NCBI GenBank assembly: GCA_011109175.1
Contig: RDEW01000005.1
Span: 1,614,324-1,678,323 of the forward strand
From: Dicyema japonicum
Lineage: Eukaryota; Dicyemida; Rhombozoa; Dicyemidae
Direction of reading: 5' to 3'
DNA length: 64,000 bases
Part shown: one piece after another, positions 47,456 to 58,929 of the stretch
Position numbering within the stretch: position 1 is the first letter of the stretch
Layout of the letters: every line of letters starts with the position of its first letter
Position numbers and translations under genes: made by a program
The notes under the pieces: generated by a model
What the model was told of the DNA's origin: nothing
The model's database searches: none
What the model saw: the letters and a program-made list of their open reading frames with translations, nothing else

Positions 47456-48350
47456 TTAGTTAAGTTTCCTTTGTGCCGTATTCCTAATCATCCTCTCCGT
47501 CAGCTTCGACCATGATCCTCTGTTGCGCGAGAGTTCTCTTAGGCAGTCCAGGTCGTCCGCCGATGTTAGTCTCATACCAACGGCCGATAGGTCTTCGTTC
47601 AAGATAGTCGGAAGTGTCGTTCTTGGCCTTCCGCGGAATCCTGATCCTGTGTGTACGAAGTAGTTGTCCATTGCGACATTTGCGGGGACCTGGTTAATTA
47701 GACGTAATACGTGGCCAAAGAGGCTCCATCTTGATTTGAAAATATCATCTGACAGCACGCCGGATTTGCAAATATTATAAAGGTTTGCATCTTCATAGGC
47801 CAGTTGATCTTGATTACCGATTTAAGCTGAGCTCTGTGGAATGAGTCAAGACGGTCCATTTCCCGTTTAGAGATTCCCCAAGTCCCAGAGTTGTAGGTTA
47901 GTACCGGGATGTCAAAAGCTTTTTATATTCTAAGGCTGGTGTTTAGTCCTATCCTCTTCTTGTGGCTCCATATTGACGATATTTTTCAGTGCACTCATAG
48001 CAACGATCTTCAGAGTCTCCTAGAAGCTAGCCAACCTTTTTTTACCTTCTCCATGACTCGTCCGATCTCCGATCATTACGTGTAAGCGTTGTAAACTCCG
48101 TTTTGTCGGGATTTACGTTTAAGAACCATTTCGAAAATATGTGTGGGAATACGCTGAGCATGTACTGAAGTGTTTGAGTATCCTCAGAGACAAAATCCAG
48201 ATCGTCGTCATAGTTGTTTCCAATAGAAAATCATTTATTCCAAAAGACACCAGAATAGGAAATTCACAGGAACTTGATAATTGTGTGATCCTGACACGTA
48301 TCAAAAAAAGTCATCAACTTGGTTCGGTGTTTCTCCTTTGAACGGACAAA
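47456..48350 (-). pseudogene. LINE-F relic (RT C-terminus and downstream)
   Basis: Best copy of LINE-F. On the complement: YDDDLDFVSEDTQTLQYMLS (from YADD), FLNVNPDKTEFTTLTRNDRR, a KKxGxLLGDSED block, VLTYNSGTWGISKREMDRLD, SFHRAQLKSVIKINWP, then an open 100-codon run SRWSLFGHVLRLINQVPANV ... GFRGRPRTTLPTILNEDLSA ... MIRNTAQRKLN and stop. The last codons match the LINE-F tails at 1617, 7629 and 12727. Confidence 0.75.
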
Positions 48351-48359
48351 AATCTTTCA

Positions 48360-48650
48360 TGGGCGGAAAACTGTTCGATCACGGCATAACGGGCACACTC
48401 AATCTTTTAGACGAATTAGGGTTTTTGATGTCAGCCATTTATTACCAGTGATCCACTGTTCAGTCACTCAGTCACTCTTTACACCCTTTTCTAGATAACT
48501 GAGATACTCCCACGAGTCGCATGCATAAAAAACTTTCCTAAATAGTGTGGTTGTTGATTTACCATAGACCTGAAAGGCTTTTCAGTAGATTGATCTTTTC
48601 GCAAGTGAGCTAATGTCCAGATTGCATGACGAACACCTTATTGACTTTAC
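48360..48650. other. No gene seen
   Basis: Short spacer with no recognised feature. Confidence 0.3.
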
Positions 48651-48654
48651 ATAT

Positions 48655-48935
48655 TTAACAACCCCGGATATATCGGAAAGAGATTAAGAGTTAATTAACG
48701 TATATACCGTTCCCAAGATAAGAGTAAAAGGTGTCGTGTCTATCCATATCTGCCACTAAATAAGAAAGAGATCATTTTTGGCCAGGCACTGGACGTTTCC
48801 TAAAAACATGTGGATCACATGACGTCTCTTAGGATTTAAACTCATTCAACCAAGTAGGTTGCGGTTTGGGAATTAAACCCACAACTAATCGCGGCGTCTT
48901 GTGGAGAACACAGTGTATGGTAATATAATAATAAT
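48655..48935 (-). repeat. SINE-B copy
   Basis: The complement has a B-box-like GTTGTGGGTTTAATTCCC (48866-48883), body GGATCACATGACGTC (given here as plus strand, 48812-48826), and a tail ending CCGATATATCCGGGGTTGTT (plus 48657-48676 inverted). Confidence 0.65.
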
Positions 48936-48964
48936 TCAGCCCTTCAGCCGATGACTAGTATTGT

Positions 48965-49175
48965 TCCATTACTTATCTCAGCTTAGGAAGAACTCACACT
49001 TTATTAAAGAAGTAAAGAACAGTTATGGTAAATAATCCGAGGCATTAATCCAGGACATTGAGGGTGTTCTTAACTCCTTGTTCTTTTCTCTTTTGCTTAC
49101 GTGTGAGTCCCTGACACAATCCGGTTCCGCAGTGATGAATCATAGATGACTGTGTCACTCGTCAATTCATTAAAT
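48965..49175 (-). repeat. SINE-A copy, 5'-truncated
   Basis: The complement carries GACGAGTGACAC, TCACTGCGGAACCGGATTGT and the 3' TTTAATAAAGTGTGAGTTC. The tRNA-like head is missing. Confidence 0.6.
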
Positions 49176-49293
49176 AATCTCATTTTCGTAATATAATGTG
49201 TAGCTTTGCTAAAATTATGTTTTCTAAATTAATTTTTTGAAAATAATAAATTTTAAATAAATTGGTTTCACCTAAATTCAGTTAAAGTTTGTA

Positions 49294-52200
49294 ATGTCAA
49301 AAATTCATTGTCGTTTTGCTCATTGTGAAGGTCGAACGGTATTTTCGTTTATAAATGAGTTTGTGAATTATCACTAAAATTTCAGTCGTATACTCACCGG
49401 TGGAATTGATGGTGACTTTCGAATTTTCAAAAATGTCGACGACGATGACCCTCACTCCGAATCTGCTTATGGATCCGTCTTCTCAATCTGTTCAGATCCC
49501 AAGAATAACCGAATTTATGCTGCTTATAAGGACCAGACTCTCCAGGTGTACTCGTTTACACATCATGCTGGGGTAACTGACAGCTTAGAGGCAGAAATTA
49601 CCATCACTCTGAACAAAGGCTCACCCTATTGCATAGACGTTGTTGATAACAAACTCATCGTCGGGACCTCGTACAACATATTTTACCAAATAGTGACTTC
49701 TCTGTCGTTTTGTACACTTTCACCCAGAACAACTACAAGAATGAAGTTATGAAAGGTTATTCTGCTCCAATCCTGTCTGTTTCACTCGATTATCTCATGG
49801 AATATGCTGTTTTACGAACCTTTTTATTGATCACTGTAGGTCAGCTCAAGCTGTGTTAGATCCCTGCGAATTTGGCGTCTCAACGATCTTTTTTGCGAGT
49901 TACACATCGCTGGCATGTTCAAAATCTCAAATGACTTAAGGTATTGCACGTTTTTACTTCAGACCTTCAAATCCTCAATGTCGCGTGAAATGGAATAACT
50001 CAGGAAGTCATCTGGCGGTTACTCTATCTCATTGTATCCGATTATACAAACGAGACATTTGGGATATCGACTACGAACTGGTAATCACGGAATTTATTTC
50101 AGGAAAATCCGCAAAACGACGATTTCTCGCTTTGTTGTTTTACATTCGACGACCGGTTTATTGTGACTGCCTCCCTTAAAGGCACAATTTCCCTGTGGAG
50201 CTGCGGAAAGAGGAATTTACTGTCTTCGTTTTATTATTTGATGACATTTAAAGTTATGAATCTCAAAATTCATCTCCCTTGTGCTGTATCGGCTTCATGT
50301 CTAAGGACTACGAGTGCATTTTCACCGATTATTCCGTTTATGCTGCTAATCATGTCGACTAGGGATTTTTAGGAGTTGCTGACTTTACTGCTGCTGATAC
50401 GGAAATCAACGGTTTTGACGATTGGGTTGAGGATATTGACATTCTCCCAGAGAATTCAGCGTCTGTGGGCGAGGATCACTCTGATAATGCAGAAGATAGA
50501 GTTGTGCCCACAAGACATCGAAATTCAAATGGTATTTACTTTAATAAACTCAGTCAATTTATCCTCTGACGACTCTTCAAACCCTCCCAGCCTTCAAGAA
50601 GATAAGGAACAACCAACCTTTGAAGACTATATCGGAGTTATGCAACCTCCATTTCAGCCAGGGTCCACCCCGTCTTTTCTCTCTGAGCGTTATATGGTTA
50701 CTCTGCTATAAATAACCACAGGTCTGGAATTCCATCGGAATTGTGAAACAGTACAGTCAAAGAACGGAGTCCAGCGACAGCATTGACGTGGAATTCCACG
50801 ATACTTCAATCTCCCATTCATTTCACATAGACAATTCGTATTTGTACTCCATTGGTGACCTCTCTGAGTCAGCCTTACTGCTTGCCTCTAACGGAGATGA
50901 CTCAGAAGATTCTGTCCCCTCAAAAATTTACTGCATATTGACAAACACATGGGACAGATGCAAGGAATGGTCAGTGGAAATGACTGAGAAGATACACGTT
51001 GATCTGATTATTTATTCTAAGTGTGTTACCCTCAGTTCTGGTAACTGGTTGGCCGTGGTTACCAGTAGAAGATTAGTGCGGATTTTTACCCTCTCTGGCT
51101 TAGAAGTGCACGTGTTTTCCATTCCAGGACAAGGCGTCTGTTCAATCTCTTCAAACTCTCGTCTTTTCGTTGTATACCACAGAGGACTCGGTATTAGGTT
51201 CTTCTAATTTTTAGCCACAAAAGGAGACCAGGCTTTGGGATTTTTGCTGTACGAAATTTCTATGACCACGGTTTTCCCATTAATTTCTCTTCTGATTTTC
51301 CCATTTCTTTAAATTCCGTGTTGAAATGGGCAGGGTTTAATAATTTCCTTTATTTTCAGTTTTTCTGAACACGGAAGGGTTTTTACTTGTGATTCCATGG
51401 GGATCACGCGTTGTATGTTTACATTGGAGACTGGGGGACATTGGTGGGCCGAGGTCTGTGATGTTTCGGTTGGAGATTGTAGTTTATGGTAATCAGGGAA
51501 CTTTGGATGACAACAATTGGGTGGTTGGTGTGGATGAACAACACCAGAGGGTCAGATATATTTCATCAAGGTTCAAATACATACCCCTCTTCCCCAAACC
51601 GGTGGTGATCTTTATGAATTTTCAATTACCTTTGACTCAATCTACTCTTCAACAAACAAAATTTCAGGTTTTTCACGTTTTTAGTACTTTAGGAAGGGAT
51701 TATCAGATCCAGCATGTTCTCATCCTACAGTGGGGACGAGAACTCACTGGCTATGCAGCTGATTGCCGTATTTAGTTAATTTAAATGGATTAGCTGTTAT
51801 GTAAGGACAAAATGGACCGACGGGCATTTGATGTTGTTAGACTTCTTCTTGAACGTCCCGCTTCTCGAATATCGACTATATTTGGATCACTGGTTCTGAA
51901 ATATGCCGAGAGAAGCGGTCATCCTTCCTTTTTTGAAATATTCCGGCTAAGAATATTGCTGATTTAATTGACTCAAACGGTGAAGTGAATGAAACAAATG
52001 AGAGTTTGGTGGTTGAGGACGTTCCTGAAATAATGGCTCCTCGAACTGTTCGGCTGTCAGCATCTCGTCGAGTTAATCCTCCAGAATCTCCGAATTATGA
52101 CACTCCCAATGTTATTTCATAATCTTTTGTGTCACAAGCTACTGTGGATGAGTCAATTGACGGTCGACTAAAATCTTCTGATCTTCGGTTTAATCCATTT

Positions 52201-52506
52201 AAAGTTCTTTTTGGCTAACAGTAGACTGACCGTGAGGGTTCTTATGCGAATGTCGACTGTTTTAATCAAGAGGTTCGTAGAGCTTGTGATTTGGAAGTTC
52301 AGGTACCTACCAAGAGGTTGATTCTTGGATTTATTTTTTGTAGACAGAAGAAGGCTTCTGCCTTTGAAGTGTGGGTTAACGAGACTGGAAACGTAGATTC
52401 TAAATCTCGGTCTGAACTGTTAGCTGACTTTAGCAAACTTTCTTCTGACGAAAAGAAAGTTGGATTTTTATGTTATTTATAGTTTTGGAAAGACAAGGCT
52501 AAGTGA
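49294..52506 (+). CDS. WDHD1: WDHD1 / AND-1 / Ctf4 replisome adaptor
   Basis: Trimeric scaffold linking the CMG helicase to DNA polymerase alpha. Sixteen GT-AG introns of 21-39 nt were located (first 49347-49385, last 52459-52482). N-terminal WD repeats: RILTGGIDGDFRIF, DDDDPH, SDFSVVLYTFTQ, SAPILSVSLD, CVRSLRIW, CRVKWNNSGSHLAVTLSHCI then RLYKRD, KGTISLW. Central SepB-type domain: PPFQPGSTPSFLSERYMVWN, SIGIVKQY, SIDVEFHDTS, LFVVYHRG, WAGFSEHG, NNWVVGV. The C-terminal helices (MQLIALLCKDKMDRRAF) precede FNPFK and an HMG-like end (SAFEVWVNETG ... LSSDEKKFWKDKAK stop), matching the vertebrate HMG box rather than yeast Ctf4. Breaks at about 51255 and 51945 each fit one missing base; an in-frame TAA lies at 52120-52122. 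Confidence 0.92.
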
Positions 52507-52559
52507 CTTTTGTTTATTGATTGTTAATAAAATAGTTAATTTGTTCATAATTTTGTTAT

Positions 52560-55365
52560 TTTTTTGCTCACCTACGATGTGGTGGCAAAAAAAAAGAGCC
52601 GCACAATCCCTATCCCTTCTTCATTGAGACGTGGATGGTGTCGTGCATTACTACCTATTTCTGGCGATGTCAAACCGAATCCAGGACCGCCATTGATTAT
52701 TGCCCAAATCAACATAAATGGAATTCTAACAAAGATTATTGAAACGATTTTTTCAGTCCAACTCAGTGGATATCGCTTTAATTCGAGAGTCAAAGCTTAC
52801 TCATAAAGATTCAACTCCAACGTTTCCTGGATTTTACGTGCTCCGGAAAGACCGAAACTTTGGAAGAGGTGGAGGCTTACTTACCATTGTCCATAATCAG
52901 ATTAATGTTGTGGACCTTTCAAATTACATATCAAGCTTTATGGACACTGAAGATCCATTAGAACAACTCACAGTGAAAATAAAGTTACACTCCGAATGAC
53001 TATAGCACATGTGTATATCCCTCCAATTTCTTTATGCTATAAAGGCTATTGTCCTAATCTTGAACAGTTCACAGGATTGGAAAAAGTTATAATTTGTGGA
53101 GATATGAACGCCAAGAGCCCAATTTGATACACAAATCAACTATTGGACCAAAGAGGATCTATTATATTAGACAACATTGACGACTTGGTAATCCTTAACA
53201 ACAGGAATAAACACACAAGAACTCCTTTAAGAAATGGTGACTCTCTAACCTCACTAGATCTGATCAATTGCTTCGACTATTACATGGGACGTTATCTACG
53301 ATTTGCACACAGATCACAATCCAATACTATTGAAAATTTTGGGAAAACACAAGATTAATGTAACTCGCAATACTTTCATCAACTTCTCACGTGCGAATTG
53401 GCTTGAGTACATGATTTTTATTAAAGACCCCCTATCTCTTTTCCTCGATAGATGCGCCGTTGGATTTATTAATGAAAAGATTTTGCAAGCCCGAAAAAAG
53501 TTTATTCCAATGGTTCAAGACTTTTCAGATAAATTAGACACAGAAACGAGGGTCCTTATTGCAAGAAGAAATAAACTAAAGAAAACAATAGATAAAACAG
53601 CATCCTTGAATACTGAAATTACAGATCTGAAAAAGGAAATTACCAAAAAAATCAGAAATAAAAACAAAAAAGTGGGAGGCTGCTTTGATGTCCGTAAACA
53701 GACACACAAAGACATCATCCTTATAGAGAACACTACGGAAACTCAAAAAAATTCCCATACAACATACACCAGGAATTAATGCTGACACACTTATGAAATT
53801 TTATGTCAGTTTAAGCCACAAACCATATTTGAAAATGTATCATCAACCGAAACACAAAAAGAAAAAATATCCGTACATTGAATATTTCAAACCACTGGAG
53901 GTATTTCATGCAATTAAATAATGAAAAATACAAAATCCAAAGGGGCGGATGACATTTCAATAACTGAATTGAAGCACTTGGGCCAATAGAATCGATGCCC
54001 TTACTGAGATTTTCAATTACTCAGTGAATAGAAATGAGATTCCCTCATAGAAAAAATCACTTATACATCCAATACCTAAAAAAACAAAGCTTTAGACGAC
54101 CCCGGAGTTATCGTCCAATATCGATTCTTTGTGGCCTTTCAAAACATTGGAAAAATTAATCCTCCACAAAATTACTCATTCGCTTGATCTTGCAAGTTTC
54201 CAACATGGCTTCAGATCGGAGTACTCAACTTCAACACATCTAACAAACTAACTCAGTTCATCTCGGATGGACTGAACTACTCAAAACCACAAAAAAGAAT
54301 GGTACTTGTCGCTCTAGATATCGAGAAGCGTTTGATTCGGTACCGAGGAAGACTCTAGCAACAAAAATTTTTGACACCGATATCCATCCGAAATTCCAGA
54401 TGTGGCTGGCCAATTTCATTAATGGTAGAAGAGGCTAAGTTGTCATAATAATAGAAAATCAAGACAACCATACCTCCCCAACGGGGTCCCTCAAGGATCC
54501 CTTTATCACCAACCTTGTTCAATTTATTTACAAGAGACCTTCCAAATCCAAAATACCATCCTTCTGTCTTATGCCGACGATCTCATTGTCGCAGCAAGAC
54601 ACCAAGACCATAAAAAACTGCGCGAAGGTTCAGGAGACCCTCGACATTATGAACCATGGTTCCTCAAAAACCACATGAAAATATCCCCTGGGAAGTCGAG
54701 CACTGCGATTATCTCCTCCTACAGGAAACATAATCCTTCGATCCTAAATTAACTTAGAATGGAGAGCTTATCCCAGTTAATAAGAACCCATCAATCCTTG
54801 GAGTTACATATGACTCGTTAATGACGTTCACACACATGTGGACACAATAATTTCAAAAGTTCAAAAAAAGATGAAAATCCTAAAGACCTTTGCTAGATCG
54901 CCAATATCTTCACTTCCTTATCTCAAATTATTACACAAACAGTATATTCTACCGACAATGGAACTTGCATGTACGGCGTGGATTACACCATTGTCAATAT
55001 CCACGCAGAACAAATTAGAGGTCATGCAAAACCAATGCCTCCGGATCCTTCTTAAATGTGACAGAATGACGTCTACGTCAGAAATGAGGAACACATTAGA
55101 TCTCAAAAAAGTATGGAACGGTGACGAACAACAAAAATTCTTAAAATGGTGCGACCTTTTAGAAACTTCCTTGAAGATGAGTTTCTTGCCTACCAGAAGT
55201 ATGCTCGCAAATTTGAGATCAAACCTTCCCCTTTTGGACGATCAAAAAATTACAGACAAAGTCGAAACAAAGGAGGATGCACTGACACCGGGATCACTTT
55301 ATTAGACGATAACTTTTTCCTCTTTCCTGTGTTCCCGGGGTTATAATAATAATTTTTGTTCAGTA
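52560..55365 (+). mobile_element. LINE-B, near full length but degenerate, with GDVKPNPGP motif
   Basis: APE-type non-LTR element starting 54 bp after the WDHD1 stop. N-terminus RGWCRALLPISGDVKPNPGP (2A-like position), endonuclease (IIAQININGILTKI, RESKLTHKDSTP, GRGGGLLTIVHNQI, AHVYIPPIS, ICGDMNAKSPIW, HTRTPLRNGDS, LHTDHNPILLKI), then linker and RT remnants (RRGLPNGVPQGSPL-like, YADDLIVAA-like). The thumb is a long open run at 54838-55305 (YILPTMELACTAWITPLS). 3' end GGGATCACTTTATTAGACG, TCCTGTGTTCCCGGGGTTAT and AATAATAAT. At least six frameshifts. A possible TSD of about 11 bp (ATAATTTTGTT type) is A/T-rich and uncertain. Confidence 0.8.
52663..52689 (+). other. 2A-like motif in LINE-B (GDVKPNPGP)
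   Basis: Sits just before the endonuclease, as in CR1-type elements. The invariant Glu of the active 2A consensus D(V/I)ExNPGP is Lys here, and the xNPGP core is kept. Ribosome skipping is therefore doubtful. Confidence 0.7.
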
Positions 55366-55394
55366 ATAATTTGATTAAAAATACTGTAGTTAGT

Positions 55395-55495
55395 TGTTAT
55401 GGAGAAGTTTCATTATAGCCCGCAGGCATTGAAGACTCAATGGGAGTTACCTCTCATGATCGCTAGCCCAATGTTCTTAAAGATTCGTCCGATTT
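55395..55495 (+). repeat. Repeat E copy
   Basis: GTTATGGAGAAGTTTCATTA then TAGCCCGCAG, and the near-invariant loop CAATGGGAGTTACCTCTCAT then GATCGC, aligned with 28865-28950. Pairing of the stem is only partly kept (CATTG with CAATG). Confidence 0.65.
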
Positions 55496-56020
55496 ATCTG
55501 ACAAACTGAGACATCTTTGGGCCAATAACCCTAGACGTCTCAAAATTGTGCAAATTTTATTTAAAAAGGCTTGACCAGGTAGGTCTTAATGTCTGTGTGG
55601 TGATATGTGGCAAATTGATTAAAGATTTTTTCAGACCTTTCTAGTGACGTCATCGAATCCACTTAACTCAGGAGATGCTCAAGGTCGAAGAATTTTTCTG
55701 TTTGCTTTCTTCCATTCCTAGAGAGGTCTATTGGTCATCTAGTAGGCAACATAAGCAAAGCGACGAAACCTATTCTGTCCACATAGTCTTGTAAAACCGT
55801 ATGGTGGTCGCAGAGATGGCACCAATTGGACAAAAACTTTCAGGGGGAGGGAAACTTCGCTTCCATCGTTGTTCGGCGGCAGACATTCATAAAGCTTGTT
55901 GATATCAAGGCAGTCATGAGGAGAAAATGACAGTAAAAACATTATTCTTACTGAATATTATTAAATTCCAAATATTTTTTGATTAAAAAATTATAAAATT
56001 ATAAAAAAATCATTATGTTT
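55496..56020. other. No gene seen; probable LTO1 promoter at the right end
   Basis: An open frame on the complement (55739-55942) shows no recognisable family. The last 70 bp before LTO1 are A/T-only. Confidence 0.3.
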
Positions 56021-56031
56021 ATGTGGCATTA

Positions 56032-56430
56032 ATGGATCCTGATTTTATTGATAAGTGCTTAGATGATTTATTTATGTTTGAAGATGAAGTTATTGAATCT
56101 GGTTACAAGAAAGGATATTCTTTCGAATTTTCCAAAGCCAAGCTTAGTGGACATAATGATGGTTACCAGATTGGATTAAAACGGGCCATAGAACTGTCCT
56201 ATTATATTACATTGAGGAATTTATGGCTTAGTAAAATTAGTCAAAATCCAAAAAACAAGGATACCGCTAATAAATTGGGTAAGCTGATGGCTTTCATAGA
56301 GAATGCTATGAGAGGTGATAGCTATGAAGAATTTGAGGCAGATTTGAACAACATTAGGCAGCTATTCAAATTGCTTTGTTCACGTTTTCGCAATAAAATT
56401 ATTTCTTTTCAAGATAAATATGCTTTTTAA
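56032..56430 (+). CDS. LTO1: LTO1/ORAOV1 homologue (Yae1-type deca-GX3 protein)
   Basis: LTO1 works with YAE1 as an adaptor that recruits the Fe-S protein ABCE1 (Rli1) to the cytosolic iron-sulphur assembly targeting complex. The intron-less frame has 132 residues, close to the human 137. The family signature is a repeat of Gly every fourth residue: SGYKKGYSFEFSKAKLSGHN then DGYQIGLKRAIE (residues about 23-52). The rest is helical (DLNNIRQLFKLLCSRF aligns with the DKIRGKFKQFCSLL helix). Start at 56032 is the first in-frame ATG. Its homologue lacks introns here, unlike most genes in the window. Confidence 0.85.
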   Translation: MDPDFIDKCLDDLFMFEDEVIESGYKKGYSFEFSKAKLSGHNDGYQIGLKRAIELSYYITLRNLWLSKISQNPKNKDTANKLGKLMAFIENAMRGDSYEEFEADLNNIRQLFKLLCSRFRNKIISFQDKYAF

Positions 56431-56689
56431 TTTTTTTATTAAAAATATAATTTATGGTTTTATTTGTTTTGAATTCAAATATCTTTTACAGACGTTTTAG
56501 TTTGAATCCTATTTTTGTTACAAAATCACCCCATCGAAGTAAACATTGAGGTAGAGAATGCCAAATAGCTCCTTTATATGTCTAATTGACACCAACCACC
56601 ACCTACAAAATTACTCTTCCAAGTTTATGCAAAGAACCATGAAATTTATTTGGAAAGGGTTATTCATGTATAGGAATTCCGATCAATTC

Positions 56690-56850
56690 TGAAATTCGAG
56701 GAGACACTTCTGATAGAATGCGCTGGGATTTCGGAGGACCACTCGATAATAGTTCAGGAGTTACTAGGATATGGGATCACTTAATTAGTTTGCTTTGACA
56801 CCTTATTTGGTGGTTATTGGGTGTTTTAATAATAACTTTAGTGCTTGGGT
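56690..56850 (+). pseudogene. LINE-E-type 3' end
   Basis: Short 3' fragment ending GGGATCACTTAATTAGTTTG at 56774-56793, TTTGGTGGTTATTGGGTGTT and TAATAATAA. It matches the LINE-E ends at 41152 and 19434. Confidence 0.6.
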
Positions 56851-56851
56851 T

Positions 56852-56930
56852 GACGAGTGACGCCATCGTCAGTGTTTCACCACTGAGGAACCTGATTGGA
56901 CTCTAATCACTGATTAGCAAGGAAAGAGGG
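56852..56930 (+). repeat. SINE-A fragment
   Basis: GGGTTGACGAGTGACGCCAT then CGTCAGTG and CACTGAGGAACCTGAT: the central part of SINE-A only. Confidence 0.6.
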
Positions 56931-57049
56931 GTACCGGGATGAGCAGTCAAGGCCAGCCTAAATAGCAAGACGTGGAAGAGCTGTTTAATGATCTTATCCC
57001 TACAATCCTATAGGTGGCATTAGAACAAGAAATTGCATCAATGACTAAT

Positions 57050-57310
57050 GTCGGCCATTAATTAATTTTTCTGGAATCCTTAAAAATCTTTGTTACAAAA
57101 AGGGAATCGTAGACCCGATCATTATTTTTGATAATGCTCGTATCAATCATTATACGGAGATTGGAGAATTGATTGAAATAGCAAACTTCCACGTTCCATT
57201 ACCCCCTTCAATCCAACTGAGAATGTCTCCATATGTATTTAGCACGTGGAAAAACTATATTTTTAGAGGAGGGCTGAAATGAGAAAAATCTAAAAAAAGG
57301 TTGTTTTTAC
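57050..57310 (+). pseudogene. Tc1/IS630-type DDE transposase relic
   Basis: Reads KKGIVDPIIIFDNARIHHYT then EIGELIEIANFHV, and in the next frame LPPFNPTENV and STWKNYIFRG. This is the second catalytic Asp block (DNARIHH) and the PPxxPxxN-x-E block (third acidic residue) of DDE_3-type transposases. Too short and frameshifted to be active. Confidence 0.65.
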
Positions 57311-57921
57311 CTTTAAAAATTAGTGACTGTTGGTCGGGAAACTATATTTTTTGGCATGTCATAGGCAATCTCCATTTCCACGATCTTCGTGATCACTTTC
57401 CCTATCTTAGCACTTTAAACTTCTGAAAATAGTGATGTTGACGATCCTGTTGATATGAATCTCAACCACTTCACTCTCGATGACCTCAGCCTCGTCTCTA
57501 ACACTAAGAGGTCGTTTACTTTATTCAAACATATAGAAACTTCCTGGGAACTTCGAAATGTTTGTAAATTACTGTTGTTGGCATTGGTTTTGCACATTTT
57601 GAGAATGAGGACTCATTTCATTGAGTGTCAGCTCCTTAATGAGAAATCAACACTTTGTAAGATGTTGCAGTATGGATCATTGATCTCCCCATTCCACTAG
57701 AGGGGTTCACACATCTACATTCTTCTTTATCCTGGAAGAATAGAGACGTGAATAGTGTCTTATTTGCTCTTCTCCTGTGTGGAGGAAAATCATTGAACAG
57801 TAAATACCATAATTCAAAACAGTACAAGATAAACTAATGGTAGTATTTTCAAATAGTAATATTTAAATCAGTAAATAATAAATTCATTTTAGTTTAATTA
57901 AATTAATATTTAGTAATTTAA
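57310..57921. other. Upstream region of SMN
   Basis: An open frame at 57455-57700 has no homology and no supporting splice pattern. The 100 bp before the SMN ATG are A/T-rich. Confidence 0.3.
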
Positions 57922-58410
57922 ATGGGTGATCATGCTGAGGATGAATTCAAAATTTAGAAATTTATAACAGAAATGAGGTGGATTCTATATTATTTTACAT
58001 AGTCCTGTGATTCAGACGTTTGGGATGACACTGCCTTGATTGCTGCTTATGAAACAGCTATGGGGAGGGTAATTTTAATGTTCACCATAGAATTCTCGAA
58101 AAAAGAAAAGGAAATCAAAATCCTCAAAATTCGGCAAAAAGAGTCCAAAAATCAGTCACAGAGGACTGCAGCACAACATTTACTGAGGACCCCAATGTCT
58201 GCAACGAGGCTCACCAAGACGTGCCCTTTAACAATTGTGAGGACAAAGAACAACATGATAACACTAATTTTGAGAAAACTCAGAATGCAGTCCCGCTCCA
58301 ATTCCCCAGATTTGATGACTCCACACAACGGAGATCTTCTCAACAACCTACTCATTTCCTGGTACATGGCTGGATATTATGCGGGCCTCTACCAGTCCTC
58401 AAGACAGTGA
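57922..58410 (+). CDS. SMN1: Survival motor neuron protein homologue lacking the Tudor domain
   Basis: SMN nucleates the complex that assembles Sm cores on spliceosomal snRNAs. N-terminal Gemin2-binding segment: IYNRNESCDSDVWDDTALIA then AYETAMGR, aligned with DSDIWDDTALIKAYDKAV. It is followed by a Lys-rich stretch (RKKKRKSKSSKFGKK). C-terminal YG box: LLNNLLISWYMAGYYAGLYQ, with the SWYxxGYxxGxY spacing needed for oligomerisation. Introns 57926-57957, 57978-58002, 58069-58090 (32, 25, 22 nt); a fourth, probably 29 nt near 58144-58172, brings the total to 127 codons. The middle reading frame is the uncertain part. No frame in the gene encodes a Tudor domain. Confidence 0.85.
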
Positions 58411-58765
58411 TTATACGATAAACTTATTTTTCTACCTAAATGTTCAAAAATCTTCTTTTATCTTTTTAAGGAGATAAAAGCTGCAAATATAAGTACTGGA
58501 TTACCACCTACCTTCCGATGAGGTTCTGTCTCCATCTCTAGTCGGAAGGGCATTCGAATGAATCATGAACCAGATAACATAGTACTCACATTGTTTCAGA
58601 CTTATTTCAACACTCCTACAACAAAAATAAAACGAAACACATTACAAACTAATAGTTCAGCATTTTAGTTAACAAAAGATTGGAATAGCCTATCCGAGGG
58701 AACTCGTTCGCAATCCACGCAGCAGGCTTCTCAACTGACATTTGTTTAATTGTTAAAAAATTATT
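58411..58765. other. 3' flank of SMN
   Basis: No coding sequence recognised. ACCACCTACCTTCCGATGAG and CTAGTCGGAAGGGCATTCG at 58503-58555 include a short inverted pairing (CTTCCGA / TCGGAAG). Confidence 0.3.
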
Positions 58766-58800
58766 TTGATTATAAAAAAGTTAATTTTTAAAAAGGACTG
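58766..58800 (+). repeat. 35-bp direct repeat, left copy
   Basis: Identical to 60299-60333. Begins TTGATTATAAAAAAGTT and ends AAAAAGGACTG. The right copy abuts the start of LINE-A. Confidence 0.85.
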
Positions 58801-58929
58801 GAAACCTATAAAATATCTGAATTAGGCTCGAAAACAGGCTGTACCCATACGATTGGAGAGTCGATTTTTCCATTATTTGAGTTAGGTTTTTTAAAAACTT
58901 AATGAGGTTAGTAGAAATTAAGAAAACTT

